Below are positions 10,360 to 22,546 of a stretch of 64,000 nucleotides of DNA, piece by piece (position 1 is the stretch's first letter; the number at the start of each line of letters is the position of its first letter). Under the pieces are notes generated by a model. It was not told where the DNA came from. It ran no database searches and worked only from the letters and a program-made list of their open reading frames with translations. The position numbers and the translations under genes were made by a program. Source of the DNA: Chloranthus sessilifolius (Eukaryota > Streptophyta > Magnoliopsida > Chloranthales > Chloranthaceae); the NCBI GenBank assembly GCA_021018995.1, contig CM037588.1, positions 92,726,765 to 92,790,764 of the forward strand. The letters run 5' to 3'.

Positions 10360-11480
10360 CTATGTTACATACGTGATGCCAAACTCGGATAGAAGGAGTT
10401 GCAAGTGTGCAGTTTGGTCAGTGAGAGCCAGCTTTTCAAATAAGTACTTTAAGGGATCCATTCGAGCTAGGAGGAGAACTGCTTGAGATGACAAGTAGTG
10501 ACGAAGACTCTGTGTAGCCCATACGAGAGCCAGACATTCTTTCTCTAGATGAGAATAACGCGTCTCGTCATCAGTGAATTTCTTGCTTAGGTAGTAAATG
10601 GTATGCTCTCTTCTTTTGGTTTTGTCATATTGCCCTAAGACACATCCCATCGAGAATTTTGTCATGGAGAGGTACATCAAGAGTGAGCTCCCGGGTACTG
10701 GTGGTATGAAAACTAGAGGGTTTAGACAGTAACCCTTGATTTTATCAAACGCGGCTTGGCAATCATCATTCCATTCAACGGGCGAATCTTTCCTTAATAG
10801 CTTGAAGATCGACATGCAGGTAGGAGTTAACTGTGCAATGAACCGACTGATATACTGTATTCTGCCCAGGAAGCCTCTGACTTCTTTCTTGGTAGATGGC
10901 AGTGGCATTTCGATGATAGCTTTTACTTTAATGGGGTCAACCTTGATGCCTCTTCTGCTGACGATGAAGTCTAGTAATTTTCTTAACATGGTACCGAATG
11001 TGCATTTCTGAGGGTTCTGACGTAGCCTATATTTCCTCAGTTTTTCAAATAGCTTTTGGAGATTGACTAGATGGTCACTCCTTTCCGGTGACTTAGCGAT
11101 CATGTCATCGACATATACTTCAATTTCTCGATGCATCATGTCATGGAACAATGCAGTCATCATCCTCTGATAAGTTGCCTTGACATTCTTCAACCTGAAT
11201 GGCATGACCCGGTAGCAGAAAGTCCCCCATGAGAAAATGAACACTGTCTTTTCTCGATCAGCCTTTGCCATCTTTATCTGATTGTAACTAGAGAAACCAT
11301 CCATGAATGACAGCATCCCATGCCTAGCAATGTTATCGACCAAGCTGTCAATGTGTGGCAAAGGGAAGTCATCTTTCGAGCTTGCCTTATTGAAAATTTT
11401 GAAATCAATACACATGCGAACCTTCCATCATTGTTCGGCACCGGGACGATATTGGCCAACCATTGCGGGTATTTGGAGAC
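10360..11480 (-). pseudogene. E2 reverse transcriptase and first RNase H
   Basis: The frame starts in MCIDFKIFNKASSKDDFPLP, goes through FMDGFSSYNQIKMAKADREK to the active site VYVDDMIAKS (intact Asp pair), then GFLGRIQYISRFIAQLTP, and RNase H parts MTKFSMGCVLGQYDKTKR and EKECLALVWATQSLRHYL. The RT N-terminus is in another frame (11274-11483, YPQWLANIVPVPNNDGRF), so at least one frameshift is present. Confidence 0.92.
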
Positions 11481-11892
11481 CATGAGAAAACCCGCATCAT
11501 ATTACTTGATGACTTCTTCCTTTACTTTCAACATCCATTTTGGCCGAAGGCGCCTCACTTTTTGCATGATCGGCTTGATATCGGGATACAGTGGCAACTC
11601 ATGCTCGACTAAATCGGTATCGAGACTAGGCATGTCCTCCTATGACCATGCGAAGACGTCTTGGTATGACCGAAGGAAATCAATCATGCCTTTTCTTTCT
11701 TTGGGAGACAGTGACATTCCGATCTTAGTGATTTTAGGGGCCTCCTCGGTACCCAGATTGACATTTTTAGTCTCTTCTATGATTGGGGTAGGGCTATACT
11801 CAAAATCGGAGTACCGTTCAAGGAGCTCATTGGAAAGCTCCTTGATTAAGTCCTCGCATCTAGATCCGTGACTACTACCTCTTCTTATATTT

Positions 11893-12197
11893 CTATAGAA
11901 AAGAGGTCGGTTTCACATTAGATGGGCTTTTCAATTAAGGCATCTATTTTCTTGCTTTTTTTAAAAAATTTAAAAGACAATATTTTTGGAGTTTTTTTAG
12001 ATTTTTTATACTTTTTTATGATTTTCCTTTTCTTCGAAGATGGGCCCTTGGCAAGGTGGGTCTTTATTTACACATGGTATTGCCCGCCAGGGCTAATCTC
12101 ACTTTTTATAGGTTATTTGTTTTTTGGAAAGCTAGTGATGAATTTATGACTATTTGATGCTTCCAGTGTTAGAGGCATTGAAGCCCAATTCCTCACT
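11893..12197 (-). other. Intron-like spacer between protease and RT (E2)
   Basis: This noncoding stretch aligns with E5 29339-29629. Shared features are a GTGAG donor context next to CCTCG and an acceptor, here TTTTCTATAG, just before the RT leader. Ogre elements are known to splice an intron at this very place. I infer the borders by comparing the two copies; the exact donor base is uncertain. Confidence 0.5.
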
Positions 12198-12689
12198 CGA
12201 GGTGCCACACCTTTACCTGGTCTTGTGAAGGAAGCTGATTGAGATGGCTTTTGAGGGTCACCCTCCATCATATTTACCATTGGCTGGTCTAGGACGTGGT
12301 CTTCGAACCTTAAACGGGCTTGGGGTTGGTCATGGCAGGTGGCTATATTGGCGGGGGTACCTCCTCCTCAAAGAGTGATAAGGAGGCCAAGTCTATCTCA
12401 ATTTTCAAGGGAATGATTTGGGGATTGGTTTGGTGGATGGCGACCTTTTTGTGCGGGGTCAACTGTGGTGCCCCATTTTGATCAATTTTAACAACCCCGC
12501 CACTTACAAATGTGCTTCTAATGTGTGGCCGTGGATGGGGTTCATCTTCTAGGTCTATCCCCTAGCATTGGTGATGCCAATGGTTCGGGCCTTTTCCTTA
12601 GCCTCTTGGATTTCTTCTTCGGTAGGCATATAGCCTAAGCCAAATCTAACATGTTTCCCGCTTTTCACTCTGACTGGGTCCCTTCTGCC

Positions 12690-13561
12690 TTACAAGCGAG
12701 GGCCCAACCCTTTACCTTTCTGGTAACCCCACTTTTCGAGCATTCCTACCCCTGCAATCATTCCTCCTCTGATTTTTTTGATGACCAGTCTGAGGGATTC
12801 TGGCGCCACTGTCGCTGGCACATCATATTGAAAACTATGAAGCTTTGTACCCTCAGTGGTGTGCAGTATATCTAGCATCTTGAGATTTTTGATGCTGTGG
12901 GCCATTTTTTCTATTTCTTCTCACCCCTCTCCCATGATGGATACAACTCTCTCTTCTGTGATGAATTTGAGCTGTTGGTGTAGGGTGGAGGGCACCGCCT
13001 CGATTTCATGCAGCTATGGACGCCCTAGAAATAGGTTGAAAGAGGACTTGATATCCATGACATGGAACGGGATTAGAAGGTCATTGACCCAATGGTGAGG
13101 TCAAGATCGACTTCTCCTATCACCTCTCTCCTCGTATTATCAAACCCTCGGGCTCCAGTTCTGGCCGGTGGAAAAATAGACGAATCGATCCCAATCTTGG
13201 CCGCTGTTCGTAAAGGGCACACATTTAATGCTGATCTGTTATCTATTAACACCAACAGAATCACCATGGTCCTGATTTCGACCGTGATATTGAGGGATTT
13301 GGAGTGGTTCCCTCCTTCTACTGGAAGATCGGCGTCCGAAAATGAGTTGGCATTGGGAGCCAATACTTGACCTATCATTTTCCCCACTTCATCTGGGGAG
13401 ACCTTGTCTGATACATGGGCATCTTTTAATGCCACTATTAAAGCTTTGAAGTGTGGTGGAGATGTCATTAATAGGTCCCAGATGGTGATATGGGCCAGAG
13501 TTCGCCTTAACTGAGTTTCTAACGCATACTCCTGGCTCATGAGTTCCATTGGATGTATCAT
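12690..13561 (-). pseudogene. E2 aspartic protease and G-patch
   Basis: Protease: HITIWDLLMTSPPHFKALIV and KMIGQVLAPNANSFSDADLP lead to VLIDNRSALNVCPL. The active-site triad position reads Asp-Asn-Arg where Tat elements have a Gly, so the site is damaged. A G-patch follows at 12690-12760 (GVGMLEKWGYQKGKGLGPRL), a module regularly found after the protease in this clade. Confidence 0.85.
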
Positions 13562-13599
13562 TGTTGGTTCCCTTCTCTCTTCTGACTAGGCTGGTATAG

Positions 13600-14580
13600 G
13601 TAACTTAGGCTGTTTGGGGACTCTACCCGACCGAGTTATGAGCTTAACTGCCCCTTCTCTATTGCCGCTTGTATTGACATCCGTTTGATTGTAGTTGAGT
13701 GGAACATGATGGGGATCATATGTTGGTCCAGAAATTTGAAATGGGACGGATGGAGATGCCAGATATGTTTGAACTGGCAGCGCTGGTGTGGCAATGTTGG
13801 GCCAAATGTGGTTGACTGGTACAGGATGCAGCTGGACTTATGATGATGTGGCAAAATTGGGCCAACTATATTGGATTGGTGTTGGAGGTGAATATACTGG
13901 TGGCAGTGCAACAGTACTGGGCCATCTGTATTGGGTTGGTCTAGTAGGTGAAGGTGGATGGGTTGATGATGGTATGGTGAAATGGGGCCAAATGTGGTTG
14001 ATGGGAGCTGACTCAGAAGGCGAGGTGAAATTGGGCATCATATAATTGACGGGGCCGATGTCGGATATGATTGGTATTATGGAGGTGGGGTTCAACTGGA
14101 TTGGACCTGATTAATGGGAGCAGGTGTGGGAAAATAGAATCTTAGATCTAGCGGTGCTGCTTGGGGTGTTGGGCTTGGGAAATAATCGGCTAAGTTCAAA
14201 GGCTCGACTACCCCGATGGTTTCGCTTTCTTGGTTCCACTGTCCTGCCGTTTCATAGCTTTCCCCTATGCTAATATGTTCCGAGAGGTCGAACTCTTCCA
14301 CCTCTTCTTGTAGCATGTTAATGGTGGCCCTTAGGCCCATTCCTCTTTGTGGGTGTGCTGGTAATGGCACCTGTAGTATATTGGTATGGGGGTTTGCCTG
14401 GGGAGGTGCTGGAGGGATGCTCTTTCCCGCCTCTATTAAATCATCAATTGCGTGCTTCAAAGGAAAGCACTGATCGGTGGGATGCCCTGGTTCCTGATGA
14501 AAACTGCAGTGCGTATTGGGTCATAATTTTTAGGGATTGGATTCAGAGGAGGCCACGACTGAAGCCGAGTAACTAAGCCT
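13600..14580 (-). pseudogene. E2 gag C-terminus: zinc knuckle and proline-rich linker
   Basis: Minus-strand pieces near 14510-14440 read CSFHQEPGHPTDQC followed by PLKHAIDDLIEAGKS, a CCHC-like knuckle shared with E5 (CNFHQGPGHPTDRC). Downstream, 13640-14100 encodes a repetitive Pro/Thr/Ser/His-rich linker with a recurring TIPHFT- or YSWPNFAT-like unit. E3 interrupts the gene at 14690, so the rest of gag should lie beyond the right edge of the window. Confidence 0.75.
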
Positions 14581-14684
14581 TTTTCGATCAGTAAGGAAAA
14601 TAAGATACTCAGGGACTACCCCAACGACGTGAATACTCAGTTAAGGTGGGCCCTTCTCTGCTCAGGGTTCTACTGCCCCCAGGG

Positions 14685-14689
14685 GATAT
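14685..14689. repeat. Target duplication of E3, left copy (GATAT)
   Basis: The five bases next to the E3 LTR are GATAT. The partner copy would flank the E3 5' LTR, which lies outside the window, so this is a prediction. Confidence 0.5.
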
Positions 14690-17073
14690 TGTAACAGCCT
14701 AGATTTCGGCACCCCAAAACCCTCGCCGTCGATACTACCCCCAAGGCCATACCCCATATGTCACACTAAACACCCGGTACAACAGCACACGAAGCGAAAC
14801 AAGCTCAGGTCTAAAACAAATAGAGCCATCATAATGAAAACAAATATCTATTTCTATATCAATAATTGTAAAGACCTCAAGAGACAGTTCAAATCTCATG
14901 CCAATCGCATGAGGAAAAGAACCAAACCGAACCATCCGTGACCAGACAAAAGTCACCCGAAGATGGTTCATAAAAAAGAATAACGTATTATATGAAATGC
15001 CTTCTTACAAAACATAAATGGCTGGACGTACCAAGCCTTACAGTTGAGCTCCCAAAATACACAAAGCAACGTAGTAGATCTTCTAGAAAAACTCCTCTGG
15101 AGGTTGTTCGACCTCCTCCTTGAGAATGTACTCCGAATCCTCTAACTCTAGATCCTCGGTACCCTCAAAGATCTCCGAACCTGTGACATATAGACGAAGG
15201 GTGAGCTACATCATAGCTCAGTAAGGAAAAGTAATAGCATGCATATCTTCTATCATCACACATATCTTTCATGACGTATCTCAAAGCATAAGAATCACAA
15301 TTTTAGAAGCATTTGAATGATCCAAAATAAATATCTGAAGCATAGTTTCAAACACATTGATCAAGGTTTCTAAAACACCCCTTATTACACACACGCTTAA
15401 GTCAATTACTTAAATAGTTTATCGAGCATGTATAGCAACGAGCCCCCGATGGAATACCCACCAACGTCATTCACATGAACCATTGCACAATGCCCAAGTC
15501 CCTTTGCATTAGGTGACTTGTGCCGAATGAAGTATTTCTACCGTTGGAAATCAAAGAACGGATATCCCATCGTACCGGTACACAAATTTGTATCAGATAT
15601 CCCACCATACCGGTCACGGATATCCCGTCGACTTGTCACGATGATCCCACCGTGTCGGTCGGGTATTCACACACAAAATCTTAAATCAACGTGCAAAAAG
15701 TTCCATATAGTTTATCACCTTGAGTTTGTGCTAATTATAGTAGTTCAAAATTCTCACATGTTTCACACACATACTTATTCACATTACTTTTGATGTTACA
15801 CACATTGCTTTACATCTCTTTGATGTCACACAGATGTTTTTCTGAAATCACACACATCACACACACCTGATTCTTCTCTTAGTGATCACATATACTAATT
15901 TCACATGTTCAAAGGCTAAAAAATGAATTCATGCTATTATGAAAACAATAGTCGTAAAGCACACATATTCTTATCATATCACTATACACATGCTAGCTGA
16001 ATTCAAAGATACATGCTAAAGAGTTTTCCCTACCTCAAATGTCACACATTGGTTAACCCAACCATATTCCTCATGAGTCCACACATGTATCCACACGTCA
16101 ACCCTATAATCAAATGTCCAAATATTCCATGAGACTGCTTAAAAGAACCTAAGATATACCTTGTTAAAGAATTCAGAGCGAAAGGACCAACTTAAGTACT
16201 CTGCTCCTCGCGCAAGCGAGCTCTGAAGCTCAGGCGCGCGAGCACAAAACTGGTCATTTCTCGCGCGACTGACCTGAATTTCAGTGCACTGATGATGGTC
16301 ACGCAAGGCCTCACACGAGCGAGGCTTATTTCACTTAAGTACTCGTGCGAGCGAGACACATAGCCCCATGAGCTTACTTCATCCTTCAAAAGGGTTCTCA
16401 AGCCTTCATGAGGTCTCTCGCAGGAGCAACCTCGGAAGCTCGTGCGCGCGAGAACCAGAGATATTCTGACCTGAGTTTTCTTTTCTCTTCAACTCGATCT
16501 CTACCAAATCTCATCCATATTTCACACGCATCATACATTAATTGACCCATTATAAATACAATGAGTATCGATTTCATACCTTAAACACTGTGATCCTCTC
16601 GTAGATCGGATTGTTCTTCTTGAAAGTACGAAAAGGGTTTCTAAAACCCAATCCACTCATGCCTAGCACTCCAATCACCACATAACCAACACAATCATAA
16701 GGCTCGACTCCCCACACACCCTTACATGCTCTTACAACAATATATTGGATCGAATCACAAGGATTCAAACAATCCTTCCTCTCTTTCTCTTCAAACCCTC
16801 TTTCTCCTCTCTTCTATCTCTCTAACTCTCAACAACTCAAGCTAGGAAAAGGAACTCATGTGTGAAACCCCCCCTTTTATCTTAGCACTTGAGTTTTCTA
16901 ACATGTCAAGCACTAACATCTAAAATAGATGTTACCTTATCCACTAACTACTAATGGTGTTAGACACATACACACCAAGGTATAAAATTGTGCATGGGTT
17001 CCCTTGTGAACCACATACACTAAGTCCTGTAAACACGTGACTTAAATGGTTTATGAAAATTGGGGTTATTACA
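14690..17073 (-). repeat. 3' LTR of E3, Tekay-like chromovirus (2384 bp)
   Basis: On the minus strand it starts TGTAATAACCCCAATTTTCA at 17073 and ends AGGCTGTTACA at 14690. The TGTAATAACCCC start is typical of Tekay/Del LTRs. A polypurine tract adjoins at 17074. A cluster of CTCGCG/CGAGCG motifs fills 16190-16460. A related segment occurs inside the element at 56905-57045. Confidence 0.88.
16190..16460. promoter_or_regulatory. CTCGCG/GCGAG motif cluster in E3 LTR
   Basis: The hexamer CTCGCG or its shifted forms (GCGCGAG, GAGCGAG) recur more than ten times, for example CTCCTCGCGCAAGCGAGCTC near 16202. The block up to TGGTCATTT at 16256 resembles the internal copy at 56907-56960. It lies in the U3 part of the LTR and may be an enhancer or silencing target. 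Confidence 0.5.
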
Positions 17074-17088
17074 TTCACCCCACCTTAT
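17074..17088 (-). promoter_or_regulatory. Polypurine tract of E3
   Basis: On the minus strand ATAAGGTGGGGTGAA stands directly before the LTR start TGTAATAA, the normal position of a plus-strand primer. Confidence 0.8.
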
Positions 17089-17670
17089 AAAATTTTCATC
17101 CTCGAAAATTGCCGTAAGTCACGGTAACAATGCTATGTTAATAAATCTGGAATGCACCTACAATTACTAATACAAAACCTTGCAACACATATTTCATATC
17201 CCACATTCACGTGGCACCTGTACACATATAACTAAAATTTACGTGATCACCACATGCCATAGACCGTAACCATCCTGCATAAAACTATCCCTTTGGCATT
17301 CTTCCACCACACATTATCCATTGAGTATCCATATTTGTATTTAACATATCCATTCAAACAAAAGCCAACACATTGAAACTAAGGCATACGCATTTCATGT
17401 GGATGCATTAAACCTATACCACATTCATTATATCTAGCAATCCATTTACTAGACTATGAAAGTAACCATTTATGTTGAACTAAAACCATTTATCATACTA
17501 AAATCATTCACCATCCATGAACTAATTACATCAAAATGTACCTAGTGTGACAATCATTCACAATAGTCCAAAAGATGATACCCCAAAATTACATACAATT
17601 TGTTTTCCCATTGTGCTTTCAAAATTTATAAGGTTTCTCAAAAGAACCAAAACATCCTGAGCAGCCATGT
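17089..17670 (-). other. E3 3' untranslated stretch
   Basis: This AT-rich stretch lies between the accessory ORF stop near 17671 and the polypurine tract. It has no ORF and no clear repeat. Confidence 0.6.
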
Positions 17671-18053
17671 CTAATCGTCCTCCTCGTCCTCATCCTCCTC
17701 CTCGGAATCGGACTCATCATCCTCCTCGCCATCATCGTCCTCATCGGCCTCCTCAGCAACAGCTCCCGTTGCCTCAGTACCCACCCTCGGGCTGGAACTT
17801 GAAGAACCAAAGATGGAGTCCCGCATGATAGCAAGATGCTCCCGATATGTTTGTGGGTATGCATGATGCATTAAATCTACGCTGACGACCTCCTGAAATC
17901 GCTGATGTAGGCGGATGTCGGTCTGATGTAGGCTAATGTCGCGGGTCTGTAGTAGTACCTTACGGGTGATGCCCTCCATGGTATCAGGCATCAGCTGGGA
18001 TGAAGACGATGCCACAGTATGGGTGTTCGTGGCTGGCACTGGTCCTTGATGAG
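17671..18053 (-). pseudogene. E3 accessory ORF, 3' part
   Basis: This holds the C-terminal part of a protein whose upstream part is at 55764-56690, on the other side of E4. The frame (GPVPATNTHTVASSSSQLMP) runs on from the right-hand flank once E4 and one ATGAG copy are removed, which proves that both flanks are one ORF. Features are a glutamine/histidine-rich helical stretch (ISLHQTDIRLHQRFQEVV) and a very acidic tail of Asp/Glu ending the protein. Function unknown. Confidence 0.7.
18049..18053. repeat. Target duplication of E4, left copy (ATGAG)
   Basis: ATGAG directly precedes the LTR start TGTTGGC at 18054 and is repeated exactly at 55759-55763 after the other E4 LTR. Confidence 0.95.
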
Positions 18054-20474
18054 TGTTGGCAAATTTCTGAGTGTGTGCTAACTTTATTGGTTGGTGGTGA
18101 AAGTCATTTAAAAATCAAAGAAAGAGTAAAACAGGGGATGGAATCAGCACAACTAAGAAATCCTAGACCTGCAAGATACAGGGTCCATTGTAGCAAGTTT
18201 TGACAAGTAAGAGTTTGTCCCACAGGGAAAGGTGATTTACAGCTTCAAAGGAGCTATCTCTAGTAGTCCCTCCAGATCTGACTACAGATCTGGCAGTCCT
18301 AAAAGGAGGGGAGTTTAAGGTCACTTATTCTAAGTATTCTAATGTCTAAACTACAAAAAGGGTTAAAAGGATGGATGGAATGTGGAAAATAAATATAAAA
18401 GGGTGAGAAGTATGTTATTGAGCCCAGATCAGAGAAGTTTTGTAACTCAGATTCAGATATGATGTTATAGAATTCCTGTCCAGTGGCTACATTATCACCA
18501 CTGAGGAGAAAGGATCCAACCCATCACTCTGCCATGATTCCACCCTTAAGGCTATAACCTGTCCACTCAAATGGTCACAGATTATCCCATAGGGGAACCA
18601 CTATCCAGGGATGGGTCAAAACATAATCAGTAAATCATTGCAGGCACTATTTCATCCAGGCTACCAGCTCAAGAATCCATAGGGAACCTCAACCTCTAAA
18701 GCTCTATATGTGGGGCTAAGGTTGTATGGGACCATGATAGCCCAGACACATAGAACCAGCAAGAGATTGAGTACAACCTTCGATCTAGCTGTCCATTGCT
18801 TGAGTGAGGCTACAATGGTCTAGTCACCAGCCTACAATCTCTATAACCAGATCAAATCCAACATCTGATGGTGGATCTATACAAATATAGGGGAGTCTAC
18901 CTCTGTACAATCTCCCACCAGGCTTCTACAAGCTCAGGTGTAAAGAAGAAGGATCCATCTTGGATTGGTGGATTAGAATCACCCTAAGGCTATAATCTGT
19001 CCACTTAAATGGTCACAGACTATCCCAGAGGCTATCCTCCTCACGGAGCCCAAGACAAAATAAGAATATCGCTGCTACCACCATGGTCACAAGGTTACCA
19101 GCTCAAGCTCCCATGGGGATTTCATATCTAGTGGGTCCTGTGGTGGGGCTAAGGCTGTATAGGACCATGACAACCCATACATACAGGTCACTTGGATCTG
19201 AGTGGCCCTTAGAATCAGTCCTCCACTGCTTTGAAACACAGCCAAAGTAATGGCGGATCACAAGGCAGCAGCCTTGCACAGAGCATCTCACACACAAACA
19301 CAAATCCCACAAAGTACAGATCCTATTACAAAACTTCCATTAATCTAGTTCAAAATACATAGAAAGACATAGCCAGCAAGTGCTGGACTATGGAGAGAAG
19401 GAAAAAGAAAAAGAAAGCTACTTATAACTATAAAAAGAAAAACTAAACGATCTCAGATCAGGTCTCCCAGAAATGAGATGGGTTCCTAGCTATTCCAGGA
19501 TGTAGAAAGAAAAAGAAAGTCTAAGCTCCTAAACCTAAGCTAAGTGTGGGTATTTATAGCAGTGGTGTGGCGGCGCATTAGGGTTAGGAAACCCTAATTT
19601 TAATGATGCCACGTGGCTGAATAGTGATCCTCTGATGCATTGGGGCGCGTGCATGGAGATTTAACGTGGAGTGCGTGCCCTAATCGCTAGAAATTCCCAA
19701 AAAGTCCTCAGCTGAAGAGATGGAAGTTTGAGGTTCAGAGCTTTGCTAGGTAGCCATTGTTTCCCAGACTTGTCGTGTGATAGCTTTTATTCTTCGCTAG
19801 GATGATTTGAAATTGACTTACGCCTTGAGGTTGCTTGTTTGCTCTTGAGGGTGATTGCGAGTTGATGGACATGAGCCTCGGATGTGTGGGGGTTGGGCTT
19901 TAAGCGATCGCGAGGTTGATCTTCACTTCTTGAGGGTTGGAGCTTAGCGATTCCGAGTTGATCTTCGCGAGGATAGATTTGAATAACGTAAGAACTTCGC
20001 GAGCACTTATCTTCACTAGGCTTCACAAGTTACCTCGTGAGGCTTTGATGAGTTCTGAACTGCATGAGGTTCCATGTCTTAACTGATCTTCGCGAGGGTG
20101 GCTTTGCCTTTGCAAGGACGCTTTCTTCTTGAATGGCGTGCGTCATGAGTTCTTATGATAATTGCATCCCACGGTGGCTGCGTGGCTGTATGTCGAGAGT
20201 CTTTTAGGCTCTCTCTTCTCGGCCGTTCTAAAAGCCAATTACTGCCGCAGCAGTTGAGAGAAGTCTAGTTTGAACTACGCGAGACTGCGCGAGGTGTTCT
20301 ATTCTTGAGCTTTGCGAAAGCTGTGCAAGAAGTTGTTGTAGAGTCTTGGGAAACTTCAGGTTTGGGTATGCAGAGCTCATCTTGATGCAGATTCGAGACT
20401 TCATCATACGAGGACTTTTGGTGCCAAAGCAGGCTTTTTAGCGAGTTCACGGCCTTATTTCGCTGCTGGTGCCT
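18054..20474 (-). repeat. 3' LTR of E4, larger part (interrupted by E5)
   Basis: It matches 53321-55660 with scattered substitutions. The LTR is broken at about 20470 and resumes at 44550-44652. On the minus strand it ends CCGCCAACA at 18054. A TATA box (CTATAAATACC) lies at about 19548-19559. Upstream of it, at 19790-20340, is a CTCGCG motif cluster that is partly decayed. Confidence 0.93.
18547..19031. repeat. Duplicated block inside E4 LTR
   Basis: A block starting TAAGGCTATAACCTGTCCAC at 18547 recurs at 18985 (438 bp on) with few changes, followed in both copies by a pairable GGGGCTAAGG stretch. The same doubling exists in inverted orientation in E6 (62102 and 62619, 517 bp apart), so it predates the split of E4 and E6 and lies in the transcribed part of the LTR. 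Confidence 0.7.
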
Positions 20475-20849
20475 TGTAGACACCCCAAATTCGGCCCAAA
20501 CTGGATCAATCTGTACTTGAGAGAGATGTACCCCTACAATAGCTTCGATAGCACCTACCCACCAGACCCTTAAGGAACCTACCTAGACCAATAGGAATCA
20601 CCCTAAGAAGAAGCCATTCTCCCAATCCTTAGAAGTCACCTACACACAATCCCTTCCCGGACCTAGCAAACCCTTACGGCGGTTGATGGGAGGAGAGCTA
20701 CAAAATTTCACACAGACTAGTACCATGGATGAGCCATATACCATTGGAAGCAGGACTCCTCTAGCTTTCCAACAAGCCAAAAATCACACCCAATTTGGAA
20801 CTCAAAGGTTATGACCGTTTAAGTTTCACATAAAATCATGAATTTTACT

Positions 20850-21043
20850 GCAGATATTACATACATGACCATTTTCAGTTACTCGGTGTATATATTATAT
20901 GGGCTGCCTATTTCAGGAAAATTTGGCGGTGTATATAATACATACACCAGTATAGATGGGACCCTACGGTTTCATCTTCTCAAAACTCTGATTTTGGTGA
21001 AATTCTTGTTCCTAAAGCTAGGGCATATATAATATATACGCCC
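20850..21043. repeat. Palindrome cluster P1 (5' LTR of E5, decayed)
   Basis: Four remnants of the GGCGTATATA/TATATACGCC palindrome lie near 20850, 20885, 20928 and 21022. Losses are mostly CG to TG or CA (GGTGTATATA; TACATACACC) and small deletions. The matching sites in the 3' LTR (43344, 43391, 43438, 43538) are far better kept. Confidence 0.8.
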
Positions 21044-21324
21044 TTGACTTAAACTCTGATGGCATCATCGATAGCTCGAATTTCCTCCATCTAGTTTGAC
21101 CCTTTGACCATCCCCTAGGTTGAGGTGGGTGTCTTGAGATTGGTTGCACCCCCTTTGAGCTTATTGGCAACCCTTAAGTCACCCATGGTCTCACCCCATC
21201 ATCCGCCATTGAAACCAGTTTCCCAAAACCCTAAGACCTTGAAAACCCAAAAAACCTTAGATGGGGGATTACCTAATTGCTAAACCAATTAGCTCTTAAG
21301 TAAGCCCCTAACCCATCCTTTCTC

Positions 21325-21333
21325 TATAAATAG
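21325..21333 (+). promoter_or_regulatory. TATA box of E5 LTR promoter
   Basis: TATAAATAG stands within CTCTATAAATAGAG, a strong plant TATA box, and is repeated in the 3' LTR at 43839-43847. It lies about 280 bp downstream of the palindrome cluster, placing the palindromes in U3. Confidence 0.8.
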
Positions 21334-22037
21334 AGAGGCCTCCCTCTTCCTTAAGGGTTGGAAGAAATTGGAGGTTAAGGATTTGGAGCCCAAGAGAGAA
21401 CCCTAGTGAGAGAAAATGCACATATTTTTCTAGAATTCCAGCATGCTTAGTTCATCCCTTTCGATCCATTTCCACCATTAGATCACTCCCTTTTGCTAAA
21501 GTCTAGCCTCCAGCCTCACTCTACACCCCTTACTTTAGTGAATCCTAGCATTAGAACCCATTTTCACACCATTTAAGCCATCGGAAGCACGCTAAAGCGA
21601 AGATCTTCCACGGTGTAACAAGGGCCCGTGAGCTCCGGCTCACCCCTCTCTTCCTCTACCTTCTTGGTGTCTCCTCCGTCCAAGGATTCAAGCCGTTACG
21701 CCGCCGAAATTTCAGTTTGGCTCAAAGCTTGATAGGACCGTATTGCCTTCGGGCAAGGGGAAACTCCACCCTTTTTATTTTTATTTTTGGCCATAGATAG
21801 AGACCGCTACGTGCGGGTTGATCGGGTGCCTAAACCCTTCCCGATCGATAACCGAAGCCCCTACCCTAGAGCCTTTGGCAAAGACCGGTAAATCAGAGTC
21901 ATATTTAGCACTTCGGTGCTCAAAATATCGATTTGAAGGTTTCCCGAGTCACCAAAAGCTCTGGGTGGCGACTCTACATTTTATCCAAGGTGAGCGCATC
22001 GCCGCGACGGGTTCGAGAGGATCCACGGTCGCACAGA

Positions 22038-22055
22038 TGGCGACTCTGCTGGGGA
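22038..22055 (+). promoter_or_regulatory. Primer-binding site of E5
   Basis: TGGCGACTCTGCTGGGGA begins 3 bases after the LTR end. This is the type used by Ogre/Tat elements and attributed to tRNA-Arg; the tRNA match is from memory and was not aligned here. Confidence 0.85.
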
Positions 22056-22546
22056 TTTCACCCTAGCGCTTCCCCTCTTGTTGGCCTTTCCTTTTATTTT
22101 GTTATTTTACTAACCATGGCTATTTTCTATTCTAATTTGCTGCTGTTTTTCGCTATTTTTTGTTATTTTTACTAACGTACTCACCCCTACGATTCAGTCA
22201 TTTAAGCCGCCTTAGCCGTTTGGCGGGCCTGCTCGCATTTATTTTCACGTCATTTAAATTTCGGTCATTTACAAGCCTTAGCCGTTTGGCGGGCTTACTT
22301 GCGCACTTTATTTCGGTCATCATATTTCACCTTTGAACGCCGGCCCGTTGAGGCGGCACGGGTTTGTCATCCTCGACCCGATTTTGGACTTAATTTAACT
22401 CCCCTATAAAAATTTGTAATTAAAAGTGAACCAACAGTATAGGGACATAATTGAATTTATTTTTGCATTTTTGGGTAGTTTTCGGGGGGTTTAGGCACAG
22501 ATACAATTTACTAGGCGGCAGACCTAGTGGTGATGATCCTGAAAAG
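22056..22546 (+). other. E5 leader, proximal part
   Basis: Noncoding. The 18-nt block CTTAGCCGTTTGGCGGGC occurs at 22211 and again at 22277, each able to fold through GCC and GGC arms. A weaker relative with GCCGGCCCGTTGAGGCGGC follows at 22339. These could be packaging or leader structures, but nothing proves it. Confidence 0.5.

Larger units (their letters stand above)
7831..14689 (-). mobile_element. E2: internal fragment of a Tat-lineage Ty3/gypsy element
   Basis: From right to left the fragment holds the gag C-terminus with a zinc knuckle, protease, G-patch, an intron-like spacer, RT, RNase H, a second RNase H, integrase and a hairpin array. The extra RNase H between RNase H and integrase is diagnostic of the Tat/Ogre clade. 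No LTR is present: the left end is cut by E1 at 7830 and the right end by E3 at 14690. The order and many short motifs match E5, but the DNA is clearly divergent, so it is a related family and not a copy of E5. Confidence 0.92.
20475..22035 (+). repeat. 5' LTR of E5 (1561 bp)
   Basis: It starts TGTAGACACCCC and ends CACGGTCGCACA. The left flank (20470-20474, TGCCT) and the right flank of the 3' LTR (44550-44554, GTACT) are an imperfect target pair; the uninterrupted E4 LTR reads GGGTACTACC here. It contains four decayed 21-bp palindromes (20850-21043), a TATA box at 21325 and a GC-poor transcribed part. Confidence 0.93.

Noticed and set aside
20475-22035. Solo-LTR reading of the E5 LTRs and of 18054-20474
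   Set aside because: Primer site, polypurine tract, target duplications and resumption of the E4 LTR show complete nested elements.
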